Shown here: in pieces, positions 39,383 to 51,991 of the stretch
Layout of the letters: every line of letters begins with the position of its first letter
How positions within the stretch are numbered: the first letter of the stretch is position 1
NCBI GenBank assembly: GCA_937949525.1
Contig: CALEDT010000042.1
Location: 1-64,000, forward strand
DNA length: 64,000 nt
Origin: an uncultured Burkholderiales bacterium
Lineage (GTDB): Bacteria; Pseudomonadota; Gammaproteobacteria; Burkholderiales; Thiobacillaceae
Direction: 5' to 3'
Made by a program: the position numbers and the translations under genes
The notes under the pieces: model-generated
Database searches by the model: none
The model's input: only the letters and a program-made list of their open reading frames with translations
Told to the model about the DNA's origin: nothing

Positions 39383-41113
39383 ATGAGCCAAGCCATCGAA
39401 ATCCGCGTTCCCGACATTGGCAACTTCCAGGAGGTCGAGGTCATCGAACTGCACGTCACCGAGGGGCAGCAGGTCGCCCCGGAGGCGTCGCTGATCACCA
39501 TCGAATCCGACAAGGCGGCGATGGACATTCCCTGTCCGCAGGCCGGCACGGTGCAGCAACTGCTGGTCAAGGTCGGCGACAAGGTGTCCCAGGGATCTCC
39601 GATCCTGCTGCTGGCACCCGCCTCGGCGGAGCAGGCGGCGAGCGCCGCGCCCACCGACATCGTCCCCTCCCCCGCGCCCGCCGCCCCCGCCGGCGGGGCC
39701 GACGTGCACACCGAAGTGCTGGTGCTGGGTGCCGGCCCGGGCGGCTATACCGCGGCCTTCCGCGCCGCCGATCTGGGCAAGCGCGTGGTGCTGGTGGAGC
39801 GCTACGCCGATCTGGGCGGCGTGTGCCTCAACGTCGGTTGCATCCCGTCCAAGGCGCTGTTGCATACCGCCCGGCTGATCACCGAGGCCGAGGACATGGC
39901 GGCGCATGGCGTGCGCCTGGGCAAGCCCGACATCGATCTGGACGCGCTGCGCGCGTGGAAGGCGCGCGACGTGGTCGGCAAGCTCACCGGCGGGCTGGCG
40001 CAACTGGCCAGACAGCGCAAGGTCGAGGTCATCCGTGGCGTCGGCCGCTTCACCGCGCCGCATCGGCTGCTGGTCACCGCGGCCGACGGCTCGACGCGCA
40101 CCATCGCGTTCGAGCACGCCATCGTCGCTGCCGGCTCCCAGCCGGTCCGCCTGCCCTTCCAGCCCGACGACGTGCGCGTCATGGACTCCACCGGCGCGCT
40201 GGCGCTGGCCGACATCCCGCCGCGCCTGCTGGTGATCGGCGGCGGCATCATCGGCCTGGAAATGGGCACCGTGTACGACGCGCTGGGCAGCCGCGTCACC
40301 GTGGTCGAACTGGGCGGTCAACTGATACCCGGCTGCGATGCCGATCTGGTGCGCCCGCTGGCCAAACGCATGGAGCAACGCTTCGAAAGCATACGGCTGA
40401 ATACCGGGGTCACCGCCATGACCGCCGAACCGGACGGCATCCACGTCACGCTGCGTCACGGCGAGCAGGAGACGACCGAACGCTTCGACCGCGTGCTGGT
40501 CGCCATCGGCCGTCGCCCCAATGGCAAGGCCCTGGGCCTGGAGGCGGCCGGCGTCGTGGTCGACGAGCGCGGCTTCGTGCCGGTGGACCGGCAGATGCGC
40601 ACCAACGTGGCGCACATCTTCGCCATCGGCGACCTCGTCGGCCAGCCCATGCTGGCGCACAAGGCGGCGCACGAAGGCAAGGTGGCGGCCGAGGTGATCG
40701 CCGGCCACAAGGTGGAGTTCCAGGCGCTGGTGATCCCGTCCGTGGCCTATACCGATCCGGAAGTCGCCTGGGCCGGCGTCACCGAGCACGAAGCCAAGGC
40801 CAGGGGACTGGCCATCGAAAAAGGGGTCTTCCCCTGGGTGGCCAGCGGCCGCGCGCTGTCGATCGCACGCACCGAGGGCATGACCAAGCTGATCATGGAC
40901 AAGGACAGCGGCCGCGTGATCGGTGCCGGCATCGTCGGCATCAACGCCGGCGAGCTGCTGGCGGAAGCGGTGCTGGCGATCGAGATGGGCGCCACCGCGG
41001 CGGACATTGGCCTGACCATCCACGCCCATCCGACACTGTCCGAGACGCTCTGTTTCGCCGCGGAGATGGCCGAAGGCACCATCACCGACCTGCTGCCGCC
41101 GAAGAAGCGTTGA
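39383..41113 (+). CDS. lpdA: Dihydrolipoamide dehydrogenase (E3) with N-terminal lipoyl domain
   Basis: Lipoyl domain (IESDKAAMDIPCPQAG) then GAGPGGYTAAFRAADLGKRVVLVERYADLGGVCLNVGCIPSKALL. Confidence 0.95.
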   Translation: MSQAIEIRVPDIGNFQEVEVIELHVTEGQQVAPEASLITIESDKAAMDIPCPQAGTVQQLLVKVGDKVSQGSPILLLAPASAEQAASAAPTDIVPSPAPAAPAGGADVHTEVLVLGAGPGGYTAAFRAADLGKRVVLVERYADLGGVCLNVGCIPSKALLHTARLITEAEDMAAHGVRLGKPDIDLDALRAWKARDVVGKLTGGLAQLARQRKVEVIRGVGRFTAPHRLLVTAADGSTRTIAFEHAIVAAGSQPVRLPFQPDDVRVMDSTGALALADIPPRLLVIGGGIIGLEMGTVYDALGSRVTVVELGGQLIPGCDADLVRPLAKRMEQRFESIRLNTGVTAMTAEPDGIHVTLRHGEQETTERFDRVLVAIGRRPNGKALGLEAAGVVVDERGFVPVDRQMRTNVAHIFAIGDLVGQPMLAHKAAHEGKVAAEVIAGHKVEFQALVIPSVAYTDPEVAWAGVTEHEAKARGLAIEKGVFPWVASGRALSIARTEGMTKLIMDKDSGRVIGAGIVGINAGELLAEAVLAIEMGATAADIGLTIHAHPTLSETLCFAAEMAEGTITDLLPPKKR

Positions 41114-41124
41114 CGCGCTGCCGA

Positions 41125-42375
41125 CTATGCGTCGGCGCGAATCCGGTTGACGCTACCTGACGCCAGACGCTCGGCGAATTCGTCCAGCGCGGCCGTACTG
41201 CCCGCGCGCGAGTAGAACGAGCCGCGAACCTGGATGCTGACGGCCAGCAAGGCGATGAAATCGCGCACCAGCGCCGCATCCGGCGGCGCCGGATCCGACC
41301 AGAACGAATCCAGGTCACCACCGTGGGTCATGCCGGCGACGTCGTAGACCGCCGCACCCAGCGTCTTGACCGGACGACCGCGCTGCAGCGCTTGCAATCC
41401 CACCGTGCTGTTGACCGTGACCACGCCCCTCGACGCGGCGATGAGCCGGTCCAGATCGCCACCGTCCAGATAATGCACACGATCGGCCACACCGCCCGCC
41501 CGCGCCAGTTCTCCGGCGAGGCGACGCCAACTGCGCCACACGACTTCGCGCGGATGCGCCTTGATCGCCAGGTGCGCATGCGCGGGCGCGTGGCGCGCGA
41601 ACGAGGCGACGACCTCGCGCAGCGCATCACCGACGCTGGCATAGCGTGAATAGGCACGTATCTGGAAGTCGCTCTCGATCTGCAACGGCATCAGGAAAAA
41701 CGGGCGCGCCGATGCCGCCAGGCAAGCACAACGCCGGGTCATCGCCGGCCGGGTGGCCAGGTCGCGCAGCATGTGCAGGCCGATGCCGAGATCCAGCCAC
41801 ACCGGCTGCCCCGGCAGGTGGGAACGATAATGCGGATAACGCCACCGGAACGCCAGGTTGGCCAGGTGGTAGGCGACATCGGCCACGGCCTCGCGCACGA
41901 AGCCGCCGTCGAATCGCCGTCGGTCATCGGGCGCCGGCACACCGGCGGCGGCGGCACGGATCTGCGCGGGCTCGCGTGGAAATCTGGAATGCGCGGACAT
42001 GCCGTCCAGTTCCAGCGTCAGCCAGTCCGGCCGCAGATAACCCAGTTCACACACCGCCACGGTGACGCCCAAACGCCGGGCGGCGGCGATGGCCACGCGA
42101 TGGTAGTCGCGCTGCTCGCCCAACAGCAGCAGATCGGTCACACCCTCTTCCCGCATCAGGCGCTCGATGAACATCGGCCAATGCTGCGGCGTGTCACGGA
42201 AGTCGAAGGCCGGACCAGGCCAGTCCAGGCGGTCGCCGGCGCACAGGTTCACGCGCACGACGCGGACGCCGCGCGCTTGCAGGCGAGCGCGCAGACGCCA
42301 GAAGAAATCGCCGCTCGGCCCTTGCAGCACGCAGATCACCCGCGCGGCGTGGGCGTCAGGCGCCGAGCGTGGCAT
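41125..42375 (-). CDS. Capsular polysaccharide export/biosynthesis-like protein (KpsS-like)
   Basis: AARVICVLQGPSGDFFWRLRARLQARGVRVVRVNLCAGD...KAHPREVVWRSW...ASRGVVTVNSTVGLQALQRGRPVKTLG. Confidence 0.72.
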   Translation of the reverse strand: MPRSAPDAHAARVICVLQGPSGDFFWRLRARLQARGVRVVRVNLCAGDRLDWPGPAFDFRDTPQHWPMFIERLMREEGVTDLLLLGEQRDYHRVAIAAARRLGVTVAVCELGYLRPDWLTLELDGMSAHSRFPREPAQIRAAAAGVPAPDDRRRFDGGFVREAVADVAYHLANLAFRWRYPHYRSHLPGQPVWLDLGIGLHMLRDLATRPAMTRRCACLAASARPFFLMPLQIESDFQIRAYSRYASVGDALREVVASFARHAPAHAHLAIKAHPREVVWRSWRRLAGELARAGGVADRVHYLDGGDLDRLIAASRGVVTVNSTVGLQALQRGRPVKTLGAAVYDVAGMTHGGDLDSFWSDPAPPDAALVRDFIALLAVSIQVRGSFYSRAGSTAALDEFAERLASGSVNRIRADA

Positions 42376-43468
42376 CGAGATAGTGTGCGAACACACGCAC
42401 GGATTCCTGTGTGCTCCAGTCGCGCAACGCGGGCGGCAACGATGCGGCATCGAAATACACGCCATCGGCATCGAGCCCGGCCACATCGCCGGGTCCATGC
42501 CACATACGCGCGATGCGGCGGGCGAGATACCCTTGCTCGGTCATGCGCGGCGTGGGGATCAGCAGCGCCCGCCCGCGTATCTGGCACAGATCCATCAACG
42601 TCGTGTAACCCGCCCGCCCGATGATCAGGCGAGCCCCCCGCATTAGCGCATCGCGCGCTTCGCCGTGAACGCAGGCGTGCACCTCATGGCCCACGCCGTC
42701 GTAGCCGGCCGCCTGCGCACGCGTGTCACCCAGCACGAGTACCACCCGACCGTGCACCCGGCGCAGGCGATCCCGTGCCCAGGCGAGGAAGTTGGCCCGC
42801 TCGGCTTCGATGAAGCCACCGGCGATGACCAGCACGTCGATGCACTTGGCCGCCTCGCCCGCGCGCAGCGACGACAGGTAGCCGAGGTAGAGCGGCTCGA
42901 TGGCGCGCGCCATCCAGTTGTGCGCCAGCCGGCCAGCGAGGCACTGCCCGGCGTCGGCGAAGTCGGGCACCAGCACGCGGGTGAACTTGCGCAGCAACAA
43001 GTACTGCGCCAGATCGGCCACGGGCTGGAAAGGCCGCAACAGGGCCGGCAGCAGGATGCGTATCTGGTGACAGACCAGAAAGGTCGGCACATCCGGCAGG
43101 AACACGCCGAAGCGGCCGTCCGAGAACATCGCGTCGAACCGCCGTTCACGCGCGAGCCGCTCGACGAATGCCCGCTCCCGACGCATGCACGCGCCGATGG
43201 CCAGCAGATCGCGCAGGTAGTAGGCGTAATGGGCGATGCCCGAACCACGCTGCAACGGCGGATAATCCGGAAACGACCGGAAACGCACGGCGGCGGCTTC
43301 CGCCAGCTCCAGACGCAACAGGTCGAGCGCGCGCCCGTGACTGAGGATCAACAGCTCGTTCCCGGTGGCCAGCAGATGACGGATCAACGGCAGCGAACGC
43401 TGCACGTGCCCCAGGCCCATGGCGCTGACCGCGAACAGGATGTACTTGCCGCGCATGCCGACGTCCAC
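42356..43468 (-). CDS. Glycosyltransferase (GT28/MurG-like fold)
   Basis: MRGKYILFAVSAMGLGHVQRSLPLIRHLLATGNELLILSHG...RGARLIIGRAGYTTLMDLCQIRGRALLIP. Confidence 0.7.
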   Translation of the reverse strand: MDVGMRGKYILFAVSAMGLGHVQRSLPLIRHLLATGNELLILSHGRALDLLRLELAEAAAVRFRSFPDYPPLQRGSGIAHYAYYLRDLLAIGACMRRERAFVERLARERRFDAMFSDGRFGVFLPDVPTFLVCHQIRILLPALLRPFQPVADLAQYLLLRKFTRVLVPDFADAGQCLAGRLAHNWMARAIEPLYLGYLSSLRAGEAAKCIDVLVIAGGFIEAERANFLAWARDRLRRVHGRVVLVLGDTRAQAAGYDGVGHEVHACVHGEARDALMRGARLIIGRAGYTTLMDLCQIRGRALLIPTPRMTEQGYLARRIARMWHGPGDVAGLDADGVYFDAASLPPALRDWSTQESVRVFAHYLDATLGA

Positions 43469-43472
43469 GTGC

Positions 43473-45413
43473 TCAAGGCCGCGTGCGATAGAAGCGCAGC
43501 GGCGTCACCTGCATCTCGCGCGCACGCTGTTTCAGCACGTTGCGCTGGATGCGCCCCACCACGTGCATCTCGCAGGCCTTGCAGTCGAAGCGCAGGGTCA
43601 GTTCCTCGTCGCCGTTGATCAGCCGCAGCGGTTCCGCCTTGATGGTGCCGTGCACGCCGATCACACCGCGCGTCTGCTTGGGACACAGGCTGAGCGAATA
43701 GCGCACGCAGTGGCGCGTGATCATCAGCGACACGTCACCGGTCTCCTCGTGACTCTCGTACGCAGCGGCGATCAGGTGCACGCCGTGGCGGGCGTAGAAG
43801 TCGCGCGCGCGGCTGTTGAACACGTTGCCCAGATAGCTCAGGCTGTCCTCGGGATGGCGCGCGGCGCGCGCCGGTGCCCGTGGCTCGCGGCGCCACGCCG
43901 CGCGCCGGGCGTCGAGCAGCGCGGCCACGGCCGCGCGGCGCAGCCGGTTGACCGCGCCGGCCGGTGCGAACCACGGGCGCGACAGCGCCAGCTCGATGTC
44001 ACCGGCGGCGAACGGCGTGTCCCCCAGTTTCGCCAGACTGTCGCGCAGCGCCGCTGCCGCGCGTTCGGCATCGTGCGGCGCCTGCCAGTCCAGTGCAGCG
44101 CAGGCTTCGGCAAAAACGCCGTCCTCATCGCGTAAGCGCAGTCTCAAGCCGCCCTGGTCATCGTCGAGCACCATGTCGACCCGGATACGCCGTTCGGCGG
44201 AGGGCCGTTCCAGCGCACGCAGCCAGGCCATGTCGCGGTTGCGATTGATCTCGCTGCCGACGCGCAGGTGCTTCAGTTCGGCCAGCGCATCCTTGGGCCA
44301 CACCCGCCAGCGGCCCGCACCCAATGCCTCGGCGCGATTGATGGCCAGTCCCACCAGATTGCGGCGCAGGTCGAAATAACACAGGCCGTCACCGTTGTGC
44401 AGCGTGGCCTCGCTGTCGATGTCGAGGTGGTCGGGGCCGACGCGCGCCACCCAGCCGATCGGCCGGCCCGGATTCTTGGGACTGTCGAACGCGCCGATGT
44501 CCTGCTGCCGTCCGCGCACGAAATAGTCGGTGGCGCCGCGGTTGAAATTCAGTTCCGGATCGGGCGTGAAGCCGAAGCGGCAACTACCACTCGACGCGCG
44601 CGCCAATTCGGGCCGGCGCGCCAGCAGCGCATCCACCAGCAGCCGATAATGGGCGGTGACGTTCTTGACGTAGCCCAGATCCTTGTAGCGGCCCTCGATC
44701 TTGAAGCTGCGGACGCCGGCGTCGACCAGCGCCTCCAGATTGGCGCTCTGGTCGTTGTCCTTCAGCGACAGCACGTGCTTGTCATGCACCAAGACCCGAC
44801 CTTGCAGGTCGGTGACGCGATACGGCAGCCGGCAGGCTTGGCTGCAGTCGCCGCGGTTGGCGCTGCGCCCGGTGTGCGCGTGGCTGATGTAGCACTGGCC
44901 GCTGTAGGCCACGCACAGCGCGCCATGCACGAAAAACTCCAGCGGCACCGTAGTGGCGGCGCGGATGGCGGCGATCTGCGCCAGCGTCAGCTCGCGCGCC
45001 AGCACCAGTTGCGAGAAGCCGACGTCCTGCAGGAAACGCGCTTTTTCCGGCGTGCGGATGTCGGTCTGCGTGCTGGCATGCAATGCCATCGGTGGCATGT
45101 CCAGCTCCAGCAGACCCATGTCCTGCACGATCAGCGCATCGACGCCAGCGTCATACAGTTGCCAGGCGAGACGGCGCGCCGCCTCCAACTCGTCATCACG
45201 CAGGATGGTGTTGAGCGTGGCGTACACCCGGGCGTGGTAGACGTGGGCGAAGTCCGCCAGCCGCGCGATGTCGGCCACCGCATTGCCGGCGTTGGCGCGC
45301 GCGCCGAACGACGGGCCGCCGATGTAGACCGCGTCCGCGCCATGGCGCACCGCTTCGATGCCGATGTCGGCATCGCGCGCCGGCGCGAGCAGTTCGAGCT
45401 GATGAGCGAGCAT
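43473..45413 (-). CDS. rlhA: Peptidase U32 family protein, RlhA-like (23S rRNA C2501 hydroxylation)
   Basis: LELLAPARDADIGIEAVRHGADAVYIGG...FVHGALCVAYSGQCYISHAHTGRSANRGDCSQACRLPY; about 646 aa with the RlhA-type C-terminal extension. Confidence 0.78.
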   Translation of the reverse strand: MLAHQLELLAPARDADIGIEAVRHGADAVYIGGPSFGARANAGNAVADIARLADFAHVYHARVYATLNTILRDDELEAARRLAWQLYDAGVDALIVQDMGLLELDMPPMALHASTQTDIRTPEKARFLQDVGFSQLVLARELTLAQIAAIRAATTVPLEFFVHGALCVAYSGQCYISHAHTGRSANRGDCSQACRLPYRVTDLQGRVLVHDKHVLSLKDNDQSANLEALVDAGVRSFKIEGRYKDLGYVKNVTAHYRLLVDALLARRPELARASSGSCRFGFTPDPELNFNRGATDYFVRGRQQDIGAFDSPKNPGRPIGWVARVGPDHLDIDSEATLHNGDGLCYFDLRRNLVGLAINRAEALGAGRWRVWPKDALAELKHLRVGSEINRNRDMAWLRALERPSAERRIRVDMVLDDDQGGLRLRLRDEDGVFAEACAALDWQAPHDAERAAAALRDSLAKLGDTPFAAGDIELALSRPWFAPAGAVNRLRRAAVAALLDARRAAWRREPRAPARAARHPEDSLSYLGNVFNSRARDFYARHGVHLIAAAYESHEETGDVSLMITRHCVRYSLSLCPKQTRGVIGVHGTIKAEPLRLINGDEELTLRFDCKACEMHVVGRIQRNVLKQRAREMQVTPLRFYRTRP

Positions 45414-45447
45414 GGGGCGCGCAGTTTACCTTGGCGGCACAGCGGCA

Positions 45448-46347
45448 TCACGCCAGCCGCCACGCCCAGGCCAGGCCGGCCAGATTGGCGCACAGCAGCG
45501 CCAGATGCAGCAGTGCCCAGCGCAGGTAGCCGCGCGCCAGTTCCTCGGGCGGCTGGTTGGCGATGACATAGGGCCGCCCGTCCGCCGGCCGGCGCAGGTG
45601 GTGCGTGGCGCCGCGCGCACGCAACGCGTCGTGCCGGCGCGCGACTTCGCGCCGCGCCGCGGCGCGCGCCAAGGCCCATTCGCGCGCATCGATGTCGCCG
45701 TCGCCGTCGAGATCGAAACGGGCACGCAGCGTCTCCGCATCGGCCTTCCATTCGGCCAGCAACTCGCCTTCGGCGATACGCGCCGGCGGCAGCGTCTGCC
45801 CGGCGCGCTCGCTGCTGAACGCACCGATGGCATAGAGCATGTCACCCTTCAGGATCACCCGTTCGGTATAACGCCAGTCACCCTCGGTGCGGCGCTCCCG
45901 GTGCTTGCTGTGGATGTGGGCGCCGCGCGGTTCCACCACGCAGCGGCCGCTGCCGTCGTCGAGCGTGAACGGTGCATCGCTCTCGCCGCTGTCGGCGTAG
46001 CGCCACTTGCCGGCGCGGTCGCGCCGCTCGCGCAGGTAGTGGTACCACAGGCAGGGCAGTCGGGTCATGGGGCTTTGCACCTGCACAGCGTCGTGCGCCT
46101 CGGCGCGTCCGTACAACTCGACGTAGCCCTGCGCGGCGGAAGCGACACGTGAGGTCGGGGTATCGCGGATCGCCCAGCCGTGGCGCAGCGAGCGCTGCCA
46201 CATCCACAGGTTCAGCGCCAGCATACCGCCGAACGCGTACAACCAGGCATCACGCGCGGCGAACGCGGCGGCCGCGCCCAGCACCACGCCGTGCGCCAAT
46301 ATCGAGGCGAACTGCGCGCGGCCGTGACGCAGCAACGGGTGCGGCAT
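45448..46347 (-). CDS. GIDE-domain membrane protein with an embedded EF-hand-like loop
   Basis: GIDE-type pattern (GYVELYGRAEAHDAVQVQSPMTRLPCLWYHYLRERR...YTERVILKGDMLYAIGAF) plus the loop DLDGDGDIDAREW. Confidence 0.75.
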   Translation of the reverse strand: MPHPLLRHGRAQFASILAHGVVLGAAAAFAARDAWLYAFGGMLALNLWMWQRSLRHGWAIRDTPTSRVASAAQGYVELYGRAEAHDAVQVQSPMTRLPCLWYHYLRERRDRAGKWRYADSGESDAPFTLDDGSGRCVVEPRGAHIHSKHRERRTEGDWRYTERVILKGDMLYAIGAFSSERAGQTLPPARIAEGELLAEWKADAETLRARFDLDGDGDIDAREWALARAAARREVARRHDALRARGATHHLRRPADGRPYVIANQPPEELARGYLRWALLHLALLCANLAGLAWAWRLA

Positions 46348-46372
46348 GCGCCATCCCGGCCGAAATCGACCG

Positions 46373-46945
46373 TCAGGCCGAGAACAGCGCCTTGACGTCC
46401 ACGTCCCGTTTGTCCGGATCGCGGAAGCTCAACAGCGGACGCGGCAGAAAACCGAACAGCCGGGCGACGATGTTGTCCGGGAACACCTCGATGCGCACGT
46501 TGTTGATGTTGACGCTGTCGTTGTAGATCTCGCGCCGGTCGGCGATGCCTTCCTCCAGCGCGACGATACGGTCGATCAGGCGCGCGAAATGCTCGCTGCT
46601 GCGCAGTTCCGGATACGCCTCGACCACCGCGAAGATCTGGCCCAGGCCAAAGCGCAGCGCGGTCTCCGCCTGGCCCAACGCGGCGATGTCCTGACGCTGA
46701 CTGGCGGCCGCCACACGTCCGCGCGCCTCGATCACGCGTTGCAGCGTGTCCTGCTCGAACTGCTTGAACTGGCGGCAGGCCTCCACCAGCTTGGGCAGCT
46801 CGTCGTGCCGCTGTTTGAGCAGCACGTCGATGTTCGACCAGGCCATCGACACGTTGTGTTTGATGCGCACCAGGTGGTTGTAGACGATGACGCCGTAGAC
46901 CAGCACCAGCACGGCGAGGCCCCAGAAGATCAGCGCGGTGGACAT
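46373..46945 (-). CDS. lemA: LemA family protein
   Basis: MSTALIFWGLAVLVLVYGVIVYNHLVRIKHNVSMAWSNIDVLLKQRHDELPKLVEACRQF. Confidence 0.94.
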   Translation of the reverse strand: MSTALIFWGLAVLVLVYGVIVYNHLVRIKHNVSMAWSNIDVLLKQRHDELPKLVEACRQFKQFEQDTLQRVIEARGRVAAASQRQDIAALGQAETALRFGLGQIFAVVEAYPELRSSEHFARLIDRIVALEEGIADRREIYNDSVNINNVRIEVFPDNIVARLFGFLPRPLLSFRDPDKRDVDVKALFSA

Positions 46946-46982
46946 GATGACGGGCTCCCCTGCGGTTGCGGCGCGGACGGGC

Positions 46983-49610
<2,628 letters not shown>

Positions 49611-49816
49611 GCGCTGTACAAGCGCGCGAGTTTACCATGCGGGCACATCCGCCCCCGCCGGGCCGGGACCGCCAAGCGCACCGTCACGGCCTGCGGATCG
49701 GCGTCCAACCGGCCTTGGACACGGACCTCAGCCCATACCCGTCCTGGTGAGGAGCGTGGCGACGCGCCCAGCCAGGTCCGTTAGCATTCCCCCTCCGTCC
49801 GAAACGGGAGTTGCCC

Positions 49817-51139
49817 ATGACCCCGCAAACCGTCGATCTGCGCATCGATGCCGACTGGATCATTCCCGTCGTGCCGCGCGGCGCGGCGTTGACCGACCAC
49901 AGCCTGCTCGTCCACGCCGGCCGCATCGTCGCGCTGGTGGCGCGGGCACAGGCACAAGCGGCCTACGTCGCCACGCGCCACCTGCGCCTGCACGGCCACG
50001 CCCTGTTGCCCGGCCTGGTCAACGCGCACACCCACGCCGCCATGACGCTGCTGCGCGGCTATGCCGACGATCTGCCGCTGATGACCTGGCTGAACGAACA
50101 CATCTGGCCGGCGGAGGCACGCCACGCCAATGCCGAGTTCGTGCGCGACGGCACCCGCCTGGCCTGCCTCGAGATGCTGCGTGGCGGCGTGACCTGCTGC
50201 AACGACATGTACTTCTTTGCCGAAGCCACGCTGGAGGCCGCCGGCGAAGCCGGCATGCGCCTGGTCGCGGGGCTGATCCTGCTCGACTTCCCCACCGCTT
50301 ACGCCGCCGACGCCGACGACTACCTCGCCAAGGGCCTGGCGCTGCGCGACGCCTGGCTGGACCGGCCGCTGGCACATTTCGCGCTGGCGCCGCACGCACC
50401 CTACACCGTCGGCGACCGCGGCCTGGAACGCATCGCCACCTACGCCGCACAACTCGACCTGCCGGTGCACATGCACATCCACGAAACCGAGGACGAGCTC
50501 AGACACGGCCAGCAGCACTACGGCGCCCGGCCGCTCGCGCGCCTGCACGGGCTGGGCCTGCTCGGCCCCAACCTGATCGCGGTGCATGCCGTGCATCTGA
50601 ACGAGGACGAAATCACGCTGCTCGCCCGACAGGGCTGTCACGTCGTGCACTGTCCTGCCTCGAACCTGAAACTGGCCAGCGGCTTCGCGCCGGTGGCGCG
50701 GCTGCTGGCAACCGGCGTCAACGTCGCCATCGGCACGGACGGCGCCGCCAGCAACAACCGCCTGGACCTGTTGAGCGAAACCCGGCTGGCGGCACTGCTG
50801 GGCAAGGGCGTGGCCAACGATCCTGCCGCGCTGCCGGCCGCGCAGGCGCTGGAAATGGCCACGCTGGCCGGCGCACGCGCGCTCGGCCTGGATGGTGTCA
50901 TCGGTTCCCTGGAACCGGGCAAGTCCGCCGACATCATCGCCATCGATCTCGACCACCCGGCCACCCAGCCCTGCCACGACCCCATCGCGCAGATCGTCTA
51001 CAGCGCCGGGTGTGAGCAAGTCCGCCGCGTCTGGGTGGCGGGCCGCGAAGTGGTGGCCGACGGCCACTGCCGCAGCCTGGACGAAGCCGCCGTGTTGCGC
51101 CGTGCGCGGGTTTGGCGGGAGCGTCTGGCGCGCACCTGA
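49817..51139 (+). CDS. TRZ/ATZ family hydrolase (MTA/SAH deaminase-like)
   Basis: LLPGLVNAHTHAAMTLLRGYADDLPLMTWLNEHIWPAE...MHIHETEDEL...VGTDGAASNNRLDLL-type amidohydrolase motifs. Confidence 0.88.
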   Translation: MTPQTVDLRIDADWIIPVVPRGAALTDHSLLVHAGRIVALVARAQAQAAYVATRHLRLHGHALLPGLVNAHTHAAMTLLRGYADDLPLMTWLNEHIWPAEARHANAEFVRDGTRLACLEMLRGGVTCCNDMYFFAEATLEAAGEAGMRLVAGLILLDFPTAYAADADDYLAKGLALRDAWLDRPLAHFALAPHAPYTVGDRGLERIATYAAQLDLPVHMHIHETEDELRHGQQHYGARPLARLHGLGLLGPNLIAVHAVHLNEDEITLLARQGCHVVHCPASNLKLASGFAPVARLLATGVNVAIGTDGAASNNRLDLLSETRLAALLGKGVANDPAALPAAQALEMATLAGARALGLDGVIGSLEPGKSADIIAIDLDHPATQPCHDPIAQIVYSAGCEQVRRVWVAGREVVADGHCRSLDEAAVLRRARVWRERLART

Positions 51140-51156
51140 ACGACGTTCGGCGCGCG

Positions 51157-51984
51157 TCAATCAACGAAACGCGCGCGTAAGCCCTCCAGGCCGAAGGCGT
51201 CGAGGATCGCTTCCAGGCGCCGGCGCGCATTGCCGCGCGGCCGCTCGCCCTTGCGCGCGATGATCAGCTCGTTCTTCATGGAATGTTCCCAACCCACCAG
51301 TTCGGTGACGGTGACCTGGTAGCCGTTGGCTTCCAGGCGCAGGCAGCGCAGCACGTTGGTCAGGTGGCTGCCCAGCTCACGGGTGTGGATGGGATGACGC
51401 CACAGTTCCGCCAGCGGCGTGCGCCCGAGCATGGCCTGCTTGCCGGCGCGCAGCGCGGCCGCGACCTCGGCCTGGCAGCACGGCACCAGCACGACGAAAC
51501 GCGCCTGCTTGGCGAGCGCGAAGCGGATGGCATCGTCGGTGGCGGTATCGCAGGCATGCAGCGCGGTGACCACGTCGCAGTGCGCCGGCAGCTCGGGCGC
51601 GACGATGGCCTGCTCGACGCTGCGATGGTGGAAGTGCATGCGGCTGAAACCCAGACGCTCGGCCAGTTCGCGCGACTTGTCGACCAGTTCGGCGCGCGCC
51701 TCGATACCATGCACGGTGCCGCTCGCCTGATGCTTCAGGAACAGGTCGTACAGGATGAAGCCGAGATAGGATTTGCCGGCGCCATGATCGACCAGTTGCA
51801 GATCGCCGCGCGCGTCCAGCACCTCGCGCAGCAGCGGCTCGATGAACTGGTGCAGGTGATGCACCTGCTTGAGCTTGCGTCGACTGTCCTGATTGAGCTT
51901 GCCGTCGCGGGTGAGGATGTGCAGCGCCTTGAGCAGTTCGACCGACTGGTCCGGCCGCATTTCGGTGGTGGCGTAAGCGGTCAT
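51157..51984 (-). CDS. SAM-dependent methyltransferase (Methyltransf_32-like)
   Basis: DLQLVDHGAGKSYLGFILYDLFLKHQASGTVHGIEARAELVDKSRELAERLGF...VTALHACDTATDDAI...VLVPCCQAE. Confidence 0.78.
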   Translation of the reverse strand: MTAYATTEMRPDQSVELLKALHILTRDGKLNQDSRRKLKQVHHLHQFIEPLLREVLDARGDLQLVDHGAGKSYLGFILYDLFLKHQASGTVHGIEARAELVDKSRELAERLGFSRMHFHHRSVEQAIVAPELPAHCDVVTALHACDTATDDAIRFALAKQARFVVLVPCCQAEVAAALRAGKQAMLGRTPLAELWRHPIHTRELGSHLTNVLRCLRLEANGYQVTVTELVGWEHSMKNELIIARKGERPRGNARRRLEAILDAFGLEGLRARFVD

Positions 51985-51991
51985 GACCGGC

